From Acidimicrobiaceae bacterium (lineage in GTDB: Bacteria; Actinomycetota; Acidimicrobiia; Acidimicrobiales; RAAP-2), in the NCBI GenBank assembly GCA_003142095.1, contig PLON01000017.1, positions 4,651 to 68,650 of the forward strand: 64,000 bases of DNA, in the 5' to 3' direction. A program made the translations under genes and the position numbers. Within the stretch, counting starts at the first letter, position 1. Every line of letters begins with the position of its first letter. Under the pieces are notes generated by a model. The model searched no databases. It was given only the letters and a program-made list of their open reading frames with translations, and was not told the DNA's origin. Positions 9,275 to 17,062 of the stretch are shown here, in pieces.

Positions 9275-9868
9275 GTGGATCTTCGCTCATTACTCGCGCA
9301 ACGACGTATGGCGCGCTCCTTTGACGGAACGCCCGTCGATCTCGCCTGGCTCGACGAACTATGCGCCGAAGCCTTGTGGGCGCCGACGGCCGGCAACACC
9401 GCCGGGGTCCGTTTTCACATTGTTGACGCGAACCACGTCGACGACTATTTCAATGTGGCAACCGACGCCGCCTGGCGCCAAGAGTCGCGCCGCTACGAGG
9501 GACTGCGCCGTGCGGGCGCTGTCGTCCTGATCACGACTCGTCCCGGAGACTATCTGAAGCGCTACGGCGAACCAGACAAATCGTCGTCGGGACTCTCCGA
9601 TCGTGAGGCCTGGCCGCTCCCCTATTGGCACACCGACGCCGCCATGGCCACGATGGCTCTGCTTCTCTTGATCGAAGAGGGCGGCTGGCAAGCGGCACTG
9701 TGGGGGAACTTTCGACACGACGACGACGTGCGGCGCTGGGCGAAACTCGACGACGAGGAATTGTTCGCGAGTGTCCTTGTCGGTCGAGGCGACGGGAACG
9801 ATTCGGCCTCGAGTTCGCTGTCGCGTTCGGTGCCCCCGCGAAAAGCGCGCGTGAGGCGCGTCTTCTAG
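9275..9868 (+). CDS. nitroreductase family protein
   Basis: An FMN-dependent NAD(P)H oxidoreductase of the nitroreductase fold, 197 aa. The N-terminus 'LLAQRRMARSFDGTPV' carries the FMN phosphate-binding arginines, 'ALWAPTAGNTAG' is the classic second FMN segment and 'AMATMALLLLIEEGGW' is the dimer-interface helix. The physiological substrate is not predictable. GTG start. It sits between the divergent rhodanese-MoeB gene and the convergent aminopeptidase gene, apparently as a single-gene unit. The Ser/Arg-rich C-terminal tail is a little longer than usual. Confidence 0.8.
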   Translation: MDLRSLLAQRRMARSFDGTPVDLAWLDELCAEALWAPTAGNTAGVRFHIVDANHVDDYFNVATDAAWRQESRRYEGLRRAGAVVLITTRPGDYLKRYGEPDKSSSGLSDREAWPLPYWHTDAAMATMALLLLIEEGGWQAALWGNFRHDDDVRRWAKLDDEELFASVLVGRGDGNDSASSSLSRSVPPRKARVRRVF

Positions 9869-9884
9869 GGGATCTGGGTGGTCG

Positions 9885-11372
9885 TTAGCTCGCGAGAGCG
9901 CTGAGGTATTCAACCAGTGTGCGAACGCTGAAGGCCGTTGCACCCTTCGTCGTGTAGCCACGAGTCCCGTCGGCGCGGGCCGGTCCCGCAATGTCGAGGT
10001 GAGCCCACGGTTTGCCCGCGGTGAAACGGCGCAAGATTAAGGCCCCGATGATCGAACCGGCGCGAGGAGGCTTGCCCATATTTTTCATGTCCGCTATATC
10101 GGATTCAAAGTGCGACTCGTAACTGTCGACGAGCGGCAAGCGCCACAGCGTTTCGCCCGAGCGCAACGACGCGTCAAGCAGTTGACTCGCTAGTTCGTCG
10201 TTCGAAGCAAAGAGTGCACCGACCTCATCGCCGAGCGCCACGTTCTGAGCCCCGGTCAAGGTCGCCACGTCGATGATCGAGTCGGCGTTGGTCTCGGCGG
10301 CGAGGCTGAGGCCATCGGCCAAGATCAGTCGACCTTCCGCGTCGGTGTTCAAGACCTCAATCGTCATGCCGTTACGAATGGTGAGTACGTCGCCGGGCTT
10401 CGTCGCCTTATCGCCCACCAAGTTTTCGGTCAATGGCGTGATCGCCGATATCCGCACGCGAAGACCGAGACGACTCGCGAGCGACGTCGCGGCCATGACA
10501 ATCGCGGCGCCACTCATGTCGGTCTTCATCGCCATCATGCCGTCGGGAGTCTTCAGCGATAGTCCCCCAGAGTCGAACGTCACGCCTTTACCCACGAGCG
10601 CCACGTGCGGCATGGTGGCGCCAGGTTCGGGATCGTAGGTCGCATAAACGAGTCTCGTGGGCTGGGCCGAACCTTGACCTACCCCGAGCAGGCCCCCAAG
10701 GCGCTCTTCTCTGATCTTCGATTCAGTCCACACCTGCACGTCGACGTGGGCGTCCTGGCTCAAGCGCTCATCGATCTCATTCGCGAGAGTCCTCGGCGGC
10801 ATGGCGCCGGCCGGCGAGTCGACCAAGAACTTGGCCCAGTTGACAGCCTCGGCCACGAGGGCTCCGCGGGCAACGCCGCGCGTGACGTCGTCGTGGACGG
10901 ACACCGTGGGAAGCGGCACGCCAACCGGAACCACGTCGACACTCGTGGGCGCATCATGGTTCTTAAAGCTGTACGACGCAAGGATCGCCCCCTCGGCGAT
11001 CGCCTGGGCAACGCTCGTCGGATCTGTTATGCCTTCGGTCGGAAGAAGGAACGCGAGCGAACCCTCGCCCGCGGCACGTACCGCGCAGGCACCGGCGAGT
11101 CGATAGTTCGTCGGTGACTGATCATCGTCGCCGAGTGAGATGAGGGCCACGGCGGGACCGGTGACCGAGCGCAGTACGACGGTCGAACCCGCCTCGCGCT
11201 TCAGCCCCTGTTGGCGGCACCAGTCGGCGCTCAGTGATGTCGGAACCGCTATACCCGAGTTTGCGATCGCGTCGCTCAGCGTCGCTCCGCTCTCTCCGAC
11301 AACGACGGGTACGGCGATGGTTGGTAATACCAACGCTTCTTTGATCGATGAAACTCGCGCCGTTCGTGACAT
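9885..11372 (-). CDS. pepA: leucyl aminopeptidase (M17 family)
   Basis: A cytosolic hexameric dizinc aminopeptidase that removes N-terminal residues, preferring leucine, in peptide recycling. At 495 aa it is full length. The C-terminal catalytic domain has 'GKGVTFDSGGLSLK', 'MKTDMSGAA' and the M17 signature 'NTDAEGRL', which supply the metal ligands and catalytic Lys/Arg. 'HLDIAGPA' near the end is also typical. The ATG start is preceded by an AAAAGG purine tract. It lies 15 bases downstream of the adenosyltransferase gene, so the two are probably cotranscribed. Confidence 0.92.
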   Translation of the reverse strand: MSRTARVSSIKEALVLPTIAVPVVVGESGATLSDAIANSGIAVPTSLSADWCRQQGLKREAGSTVVLRSVTGPAVALISLGDDDQSPTNYRLAGACAVRAAGEGSLAFLLPTEGITDPTSVAQAIAEGAILASYSFKNHDAPTSVDVVPVGVPLPTVSVHDDVTRGVARGALVAEAVNWAKFLVDSPAGAMPPRTLANEIDERLSQDAHVDVQVWTESKIREERLGGLLGVGQGSAQPTRLVYATYDPEPGATMPHVALVGKGVTFDSGGLSLKTPDGMMAMKTDMSGAAIVMAATSLASRLGLRVRISAITPLTENLVGDKATKPGDVLTIRNGMTIEVLNTDAEGRLILADGLSLAAETNADSIIDVATLTGAQNVALGDEVGALFASNDELASQLLDASLRSGETLWRLPLVDSYESHFESDIADMKNMGKPPRAGSIIGALILRRFTAGKPWAHLDIAGPARADGTRGYTTKGATAFSVRTLVEYLSALAS

Positions 11373-11387
11373 ATCAGCCTTTTCTTC

Positions 11388-11933
11388 TCATTGATCGTGC
11401 AGACGAGCGGTTCGATGGTTGGGACCTTCGGCCCAGCGCGCCATTGCCCACACCAGGTCGCTCAGTCTGTTGAGGTATTGATGCACGAAGGAGCCCTCGA
11501 GCGGATACGTCAGCGCGACGCGCTCCGCGCGACGCACGACGGTTCGCGCCACGTCGAGGGCGGCCGAGAGCATGTTCTCGCCCGGTACGAGGAACTCCGT
11601 CGGCATCGTCGTCTCTTCGGCCAACGCGTCAATCTCGTGCTCGAGTCGTTCGACCATCGCCACCGTGATCAGCGTCTTCTCAGCGACGAGCTTGGAGCGG
11701 TTCGCGGGCAACGTCGCCACCTCGGCCATCAAGACCCACAGATCGCGTTCGATGGTGATCAAGAGATCGTTGAGACGTGATTCACGTTCGCTGAGCGATC
11801 GCGCCCAGCCGAGCGCCGCTTGCGCTTCGTCGACGGCACCATTCACTTCGATCGGTTCAGAAGTCTTCGCCACGCGACCACCAAAGTAGAGTCCGGTGGT
11901 CCCGTCGTCACCCCCACGGGTGTAAATCTTCAC
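11388..11933 (-). CDS. pduO: ATP:cob(I)alamin adenosyltransferase (PduO type)
   Basis: Makes adenosylcobalamin, the cofactor of methylmalonyl-CoA-type mutases. The N-terminal 'KIYTRGGDDGTTGLYFGG' is the ATP-binding signature and 'VRRAERVAL' is the conserved cobalamin/ATP arginine motif. The protein is 181 aa from the GTG at 11933. I prefer this start over 11963 because TACGCT lies 7 bases upstream and the signature then begins at residue 2. It is divergent from metH, which uses methylcobalamin, and cotranscribed with pepA. The mutase gene 4 kb away is a likely client. Confidence 0.9.
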   Translation of the reverse strand: MKIYTRGGDDGTTGLYFGGRVAKTSEPIEVNGAVDEAQAALGWARSLSERESRLNDLLITIERDLWVLMAEVATLPANRSKLVAEKTLITVAMVERLEHEIDALAEETTMPTEFLVPGENMLSAALDVARTVVRRAERVALTYPLEGSFVHQYLNRLSDLVWAMARWAEGPNHRTARLHDQ

Positions 11934-11940
11934 AGTGTTC

Positions 11941-11946
11941 AGCGTA
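11941..11946 (-). promoter_or_regulatory. -10 box (TACGCT) of the adenosyltransferase gene
   Basis: TACGCT ends 7 bases before the GTG at 11933. It lies inside the expected -35 area of the opposing metH promoter, so the two promoters overlap. Confidence 0.45.
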
Positions 11947-11966
11947 GTGAACGTGAACATCACAAG

Positions 11967-11972
11967 TAACCT
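11967..11972 (+). promoter_or_regulatory. -10 box (TAACCT) of metH
   Basis: TAACCT lies 9 bases before the metH ATG at 11982. No Shine-Dalgarno is visible, so a leaderless or near-leaderless transcript is likely. There is no room for a cobalamin riboswitch. Confidence 0.45.
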
Positions 11973-11981
11973 GATGATCCA

Positions 11982-14900
11982 ATGGAGTCCCTACTTCGTC
12001 CGCCGTTTGCGCGACCAAACGCTGACGACCCTTATCTCGCGGCTCTCGCCCAGAAAGTCGTCATCTTTGACGGAGCCACAGGCACGAATTTGCAGCTTCG
12101 CCACCTCGAGGCCGACGACTTTGGCGGCGTCACCTTCGAAGGGTGCAACGAGATTCTCACGGTCACGCGGCCCGACGTCGTCGAAGCGCTCCACCGGTCG
12201 TTTTTTGACGTGGGTGTCGACGCGGTGGAGACCGACTCCTTCGGATCGTTCTCGGTGGTGCTGGGCGAATACGGCATTGCCGATCGCGCCCACGAACTAG
12301 CTCTTGCCTCCGCCCAGATCGCCCGGCGCGTCGCCGACAGCTACGCCAGTCCCGGCGAACCAAAATTCGTCGCGGGATCGATGGGGCCGGGAACCAAGTT
12401 CCCCACTCTCGGACAGATCTCCTACGACAACCTCTCAGCGAGTTACGAAGAGTTGGCCTACGGACTCCTCGAAGGCGGCGTCGATCTCCTGCTGATTGAG
12501 ACCATGTTTGACCTCCTCTCGGGAAAGGCGGCCATCGCCGCCTGTCACCGTGCTATGGCGCGTCACGGACGTATCGTCCCGATTCAAGTCCAGGTCACGA
12601 TCGAGTTGACGGGCCGCATGCTGCCCGGTACTGAAATTGGCGCCGCGATTGCGGCACTGTCACCTCTGGGCATTGACGTGCTGGGACTTAACTGCGCGAC
12701 GGGTCCGGTTGAGATGTACGAGCCGCTCCGTACCCTCAGCGACACCGCGCTCATTCCTCTGTCGTGCATGCCCAACGCGGGTCTACCGAGCGTGGTCGAC
12801 GGAAAGATGCACTACGACCTCACGCCCGACGCGCTCGCGGAGCATCTCTCAAAGTTCGTAACCGAGTGCGGCGTGCAGGTGGTGGGCGGATGTTGCGGGA
12901 CAACGCCCGAGCACCTCACCCGGGTCATCGAGACCGTGCGACCTCTCGGCGCGGCCAAACGCTCTCCGGTCCTCGAGCCGTCCGTTGCGTCGATCTACTC
13001 ACCAGTTAGCTACCAACAAGACCGTTCGGTTCTTCTCGTGGGCGAACGGACCAACGCGAACGGCTCCAAGAAGTTCCGCGAAGCCATGCTTGAGGGCGAC
13101 TGGGACACCTGCGTCGAGATTGGGCGCGAACAGATCAAAGAGGGCGCGCACGTTTTGGATGTCTGCGTCGACTACACCGGCGCCGACGGCGTGAGTGACA
13201 TGAGCGAACTGATGAGCCGTCTCGCCACGCAGTCGTCCGTTCCGGTCATGATCGACACGACTGAGGCCCCGGTCGCGCGCGCCGCACTCACCTGGCTCGG
13301 TGGCAAACCGATGCTGAACTCGGTCAACCTCGAAGAGGGTGACGCGCCAGGTACGCGCCTCGACAGTTTCTTAACGCTCGCGGCGGAGTTCGGGGCGGCG
13401 GTCGTAGCGACGTGCATCGACGAAGAGGGACAGGCCAGAACCGCCGAGTGGAAGGTGCGCGCCGCGCGGGCCATCACCGACCTCGCGGTCGAGCGCTACG
13501 GCCTTGATCCCCACGACATCTTCATTGACGCCCTCGCCTTGCCGCTGTCGACGGGCATGATCGACTCGCGTCGCGACGGGATCGAAACCCTCGACGCCAT
13601 ACGACGCATCAAAGCCGAAATGCCCGGCGTGCGAACGATCCTGGGTCTGTCGAACATCTCCTTTGGCCTTAACCCCGCCGCGCGCCAGGTCCTGAACAGT
13701 GTCTTCCTTCACGAAGCGGCCGAGGCCGGTCTCGACGCCGCCATCGTGCACGCCTCGAAGATCCTGCCGCTGCATCGAATTGACGAAGAGGCCCGCCAAG
13801 TCTGTCTCGATCTCATCTACGACCGACGCCACGACGGTTACGATCCGCTCAGTGAGTTGTTGCGTCTCTTCGAAGGCGTCTCGACGTCGAGCAACCGTGG
13901 GCCGTCGCTCGACGATCTCCCCCTGAACGAACGACTGAAACGCCGAATTATCGACGGCGCCCGGGTGGGTCTGGAAAACGACCTCAACGAGGCGATGGAG
14001 AAGGGCGCGACACCCCTCGACATCGTGAACGAGATTCTCCTTGACGGCATGCGCGTCGTCGGCGACCTCTTCGCGAGCGGTGAGATGCAACTACCGTTCG
14101 TCTTGCAAAGCGCGGAGACCATGAAGTCGGCGGTGTCATTCCTTGAACCCCTGATGGAAAAGAGCGACCAGGGTGGCCGCGGCCGCGTGGTTCTCGCCAC
14201 CGTCAAGGGCGACGTTCACGACATCGGTAAGAACCTCGTCGACATCATCTTGACGAATAACGGATACGAAGTCATCAATCTCGGCATCAAGGTCGGCGTG
14301 AACGAGATGCTGAGTGCGGTCGAAGAACACAAGGCCGACGCCCTGGGCATGAGTGGACTCCTCGTGAAATCAACGCTCATCATGCGCGAGAACCTCGAGA
14401 TCATGAACGAGCGCGCGATGTCCAATGTGCCGGTTCTCTTGGGCGGCGCGGCCCTCACTCGAACCTACGTTGAACGCGACCTGCGCGAGATTTACGCCGG
14501 CCGTCTTTTCTACGGCAAGGACGCCTTCGAAGGACTTCGCGTGCTCGATCAACTCGGGGAAATTCGCCGCGGAGGAACTGACGATCCGACCTTCGGCCGA
14601 GAACTCTCAAAGAAGAAAGTCCAGCGACGTTTTCGCGAAGAGAAGCCCGCCGGCAGCGAAACGACGACGCGTAGCGCCGAGGTTGAAGACGACAATCCTC
14701 TCTTCGTGCCCCCGTTCCTCGGCAGTCGTGTCGCAAAGGGCATGAGCCTCGACGAGATCACCGAATTTTTGAATCAGACTGCGCTCTTTCGAAACCAGTG
14801 GGGCTTTCGACCCGAAGAGGGCGAGAATGACGCCGCCTTCAAGGAACGAGTCAGCGCGACATTGCGCGAGCAACTCAGCCTGGCCAAAGAAGACGACCTC

Positions 14901-15485
14901 CTCGTACCCCAAGTGGTCTGGGGGCATTACCCCGCCGCCTCAGACGGGAACGACCTGGTCATCTTTGCGGACGACTCCCACGACGAAGAAGTCACGCGCT
15001 TTCACTTCCCGCGCCAGAGTGATGCGCCACACCTCTGCATCGCTGACTTCTTTCGTCCGCTCGACAGCCCCGACCGCGACTACGCGAGCTTCATGTTGGT
15101 CACGATGGGCAGCCGGGTCTCCGAACGAGCCCACCAGCTCTTCAGTGAAAATCACTACACCGATTACCTCATGCTCCACGGGCTCGGCGTTGAAATGGCC
15201 GAAGCGCTCGCCGAGATGTGGCATAAGCGCATCCGCGCCGAACTCGGCTACGTCGAAGAAGACGGCCCCACGCTGACCGGGCTTTTTCGCCAGCAGTACC
15301 GCGGAGGGCGATATTCGTGGGGATACCCGGCGTGCCCGGACCTCACGGACAACGCCAAGGTGGCGAACCTCCTCGAGTCCGAGCGGATTGGCGTCTCGGT
15401 CTCGGAGGGTTTCCAGCTGCATCCCGAACAGACGACCGACGCGATCATCTCTCACCATCCGAGGGCCAAGTACTTCATCGCCTAG
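11982..15485 (+). CDS. metH: cobalamin-dependent methionine synthase
   Basis: Transfers a methyl group from methyltetrahydrofolate via cobalamin to homocysteine. All four modules are present in 1167 aa: the homocysteine domain ('DGATGTNLQ' near residue 28, zinc motif 'GGCCGTTPEH' near 305), the folate domain ('LLVGERTNANGSKKF'), the cobalamin domain with 'DVHDIGKNLVD' near 745 (DxHxxG) and the AdoMet-dependent reactivation domain near the C-terminus ('RYSWGYPACPDL'). No frameshift is seen. It is divergent from the cobalamin adenosyltransferase gene and followed by the ArsR unit. Confidence 0.97.
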   Translation: MESLLRPPFARPNADDPYLAALAQKVVIFDGATGTNLQLRHLEADDFGGVTFEGCNEILTVTRPDVVEALHRSFFDVGVDAVETDSFGSFSVVLGEYGIADRAHELALASAQIARRVADSYASPGEPKFVAGSMGPGTKFPTLGQISYDNLSASYEELAYGLLEGGVDLLLIETMFDLLSGKAAIAACHRAMARHGRIVPIQVQVTIELTGRMLPGTEIGAAIAALSPLGIDVLGLNCATGPVEMYEPLRTLSDTALIPLSCMPNAGLPSVVDGKMHYDLTPDALAEHLSKFVTECGVQVVGGCCGTTPEHLTRVIETVRPLGAAKRSPVLEPSVASIYSPVSYQQDRSVLLVGERTNANGSKKFREAMLEGDWDTCVEIGREQIKEGAHVLDVCVDYTGADGVSDMSELMSRLATQSSVPVMIDTTEAPVARAALTWLGGKPMLNSVNLEEGDAPGTRLDSFLTLAAEFGAAVVATCIDEEGQARTAEWKVRAARAITDLAVERYGLDPHDIFIDALALPLSTGMIDSRRDGIETLDAIRRIKAEMPGVRTILGLSNISFGLNPAARQVLNSVFLHEAAEAGLDAAIVHASKILPLHRIDEEARQVCLDLIYDRRHDGYDPLSELLRLFEGVSTSSNRGPSLDDLPLNERLKRRIIDGARVGLENDLNEAMEKGATPLDIVNEILLDGMRVVGDLFASGEMQLPFVLQSAETMKSAVSFLEPLMEKSDQGGRGRVVLATVKGDVHDIGKNLVDIILTNNGYEVINLGIKVGVNEMLSAVEEHKADALGMSGLLVKSTLIMRENLEIMNERAMSNVPVLLGGAALTRTYVERDLREIYAGRLFYGKDAFEGLRVLDQLGEIRRGGTDDPTFGRELSKKKVQRRFREEKPAGSETTTRSAEVEDDNPLFVPPFLGSRVAKGMSLDEITEFLNQTALFRNQWGFRPEEGENDAAFKERVSATLREQLSLAKEDDLLVPQVVWGHYPAASDGNDLVIFADDSHDEEVTRFHFPRQSDAPHLCIADFFRPLDSPDRDYASFMLVTMGSRVSERAHQLFSENHYTDYLMLHGLGVEMAEALAEMWHKRIRAELGYVEEDGPTLTGLFRQQYRGGRYSWGYPACPDLTDNAKVANLLESERIGVSVSEGFQLHPEQTTDAIISHHPRAKYFIA

Positions 15486-15592
15486 CTCCGGACTTCATCG
15501 TCTGGCTCCATGATTCGCCGACGACTCGTCGTTACTCGCGGATATTCCAATTGATCTGACGTCCAGATTTCCCGAAAGTCTGCTCAGTAAGC

Positions 15593-15624
15593 GTTAGTTG
15601 ATACTTACGTAAGCGAATACTAAC
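15593..15624. promoter_or_regulatory. palindromic operator upstream of the ArsR gene
   Basis: A 32-bp dyad lies 8 bases before the ArsR start. The outer arms GTTAGT/ACTAAC and the inner arms CTTAC/GTAAG pair perfectly, with two 5-base unpaired spacers between them, centred on TACGTA. Its size and position fit a winged-helix dimer site for autorepression. A TAAGCG direct repeat is also present. Confidence 0.7.
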
Positions 15625-15632
15625 GTAGAGCC

Positions 15633-15935
15633 ATGGACACGCTCCTGAAGACTCTGGGTGAACCGAAGCGCTGCGAGATCATCCGTCTCGTCTGGTCGGA
15701 AGAAAAGGCGGCGACCGAGATCGCCGCACATTTCCCCACCGTCACTCGCTCAGCCATTTCGCAACATCTCGGCGTCCTACGCCGAAGTGGATTGGTCAGC
15801 GAACGACGAGATGGGACGAGACGGATGTACTCGGTCAATCACCGCGAAGTTGCACGACTTCGCGCGTTCCTCGACTCCTTTTGGACCGACAGTCTCGAAA
15901 AACTCCGTGATCTTGCGGAATCGAACGAACAATGA
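15633..15935 (+). CDS. ArsR-family transcriptional regulator
   Basis: A 100-residue winged helix-turn-helix regulator. 'TLGEPKRCEIIRLV' and the recognition helix 'TRSAISQHLGVLRRSGLV' (residues 38-55) followed by the wing 'RRDGTRRMYSV' are the ArsR pattern. The protein has a single cysteine and no CxC metal site, so metal sensing is unlikely. It precedes an SRPBCC (AHSA1-like) gene by 9 bases, a very common pairing in actinobacteria. The upstream dyad suggests autoregulation. The inducer is unknown. Confidence 0.88.
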   Translation: MDTLLKTLGEPKRCEIIRLVWSEEKAATEIAAHFPTVTRSAISQHLGVLRRSGLVSERRDGTRRMYSVNHREVARLRAFLDSFWTDSLEKLRDLAESNEQ

Positions 15936-15944
15936 AAGGAAAAA

Positions 15945-16382
15945 ATGAGCACTGAAGCCATCAAAGAAATAGTGGTGAAGGCACCGCCGACAAAGGTGTT
16001 TCCCTATCTGATCGATCCCGATCTCATGGTGCAGTGGCTGGGGTCGGAGGTATCGCTGGACCCGGTGAAGGGGGGCGAGTTCCGAGTTGTTTGTGGAGGA
16101 AACCCCGGACTCGGCGAGTTCCTAGAAATTGTCACCAACGAAAAAGTGGTCTTCACGTTCGGATGGAACGTGCCCGGCCACCCGATCCCCGCCGGATCAA
16201 CGGAGGTGGAAATCAGCCTCACGCCTACGGGAGACGACACCATTGTGCGCCTCACGCACCGCGGGTTACCCGATGACGCGATCACCGATCACCTCGCCGG
16301 ATGGGGTTTCTACCTCAGTCGACTCGAGGTGGTCATGAACGGCATCGATCCAGGCCCTGACAGCATGCCCTCTCACGACTAG
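15945..16382 (+). CDS. SRPBCC (AHSA1/START-like) domain protein
   Basis: A 145-residue helix-grip protein with a deep hydrophobic pocket, expected to bind a small lipophilic ligand. The N-terminal 'EIVVKAPPTKVFPYLIDPDLMVQWLG' and C-terminal 'HLAGWGFYLSRLEVVMNG' are typical of AHSA1-like proteins paired with ArsR regulators. A strong AAAGGA ribosome site precedes the ATG. It is cotranscribed with the ArsR gene. The ligand and biological role are unknown; in other such pairs the protein is thought to act in stress or ligand sequestration. Confidence 0.83.
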   Translation: MSTEAIKEIVVKAPPTKVFPYLIDPDLMVQWLGSEVSLDPVKGGEFRVVCGGNPGLGEFLEIVTNEKVVFTFGWNVPGHPIPAGSTEVEISLTPTGDDTIVRLTHRGLPDDAITDHLAGWGFYLSRLEVVMNGIDPGPDSMPSHD

Positions 16383-16416
16383 TGCGCGCTCAGCCACGCG
16401 GTGAGAGGATGCCCAG

Positions 16417-17043
16417 ATGACGACAGGTGATCTTTGGCAGTACATCGGCTCAGAACGCGCCGCGTTGGCGGACACGTGGGAGTCGCTCAGGCCCGAGCAG
16501 TGGAGCGCTCCGTCGTGGTGTGAGGGATGGACGGTGCAAGAAACCGCGGGACACGTACTTGCTGCCGCGGAACAGACACCGGTCAACTTCTTCAAAGAGT
16601 TTGCGTCGGCGGGATTTAAGTTCAACGTCTTCGCGGAGCGCGGTGCGCAGCGGTACGGCGCACTTGCACCTGACGAACTCGTTCGACGCTTACGGGCACG
16701 AACCTCGACGAGGAATCATCCGCCGGGGCCCGCGAACGCCATGCTCGGTGAAGTCGTCGTGCACGGTGACGATATGCGTCGTCCGCTCGGTCTTTCTCAC
16801 CACACGCCCGAGGCCGCGCTCGTGGTGGTGGCGGACAACTGGAAGAAGACGAACATCCTGATTGGTTCAAAAAAGAGAATCGAAGGGCTTCGTCTAGCGG
16901 CCACGGACGCCCCCTGGACGCACGGCGATGGACTAGAAGTCTCAGGGCCGTTGCAGTCGTTACTGCTCGCGATGACGGGGCGCAAACAGGTGCTCAGCGA
17001 TCTGTCGGGTGACGGCGTTTCGGTACTGGCCAGCCGCACGTAG
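16417..17043 (+). CDS. maleylpyruvate isomerase (MDMPI)/DinB-like, mycothiol-dependent family protein
   Basis: A four-helix-bundle metalloenzyme-like protein of 208 aa. The N-terminal 'SWCEGWTVQETAGHVLAA' carries the first metal histidine and 'GEVVVHGDDMRRPLG' carries the next, matching the mycothiol-dependent maleylpyruvate isomerase N-terminal domain. Most members have unknown substrates, and the name does not imply maleylpyruvate activity. Its presence supports a mycothiol-using actinobacterium. It lies 34 bases after the SRPBCC gene on the same strand and may be the third gene of the ArsR operon. Confidence 0.78.
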   Translation: MTTGDLWQYIGSERAALADTWESLRPEQWSAPSWCEGWTVQETAGHVLAAAEQTPVNFFKEFASAGFKFNVFAERGAQRYGALAPDELVRRLRARTSTRNHPPGPANAMLGEVVVHGDDMRRPLGLSHHTPEAALVVVADNWKKTNILIGSKKRIEGLRLAATDAPWTHGDGLEVSGPLQSLLLAMTGRKQVLSDLSGDGVSVLASRT

Positions 17044-17062
17044 TACGAGCTGACTGCGAAAA

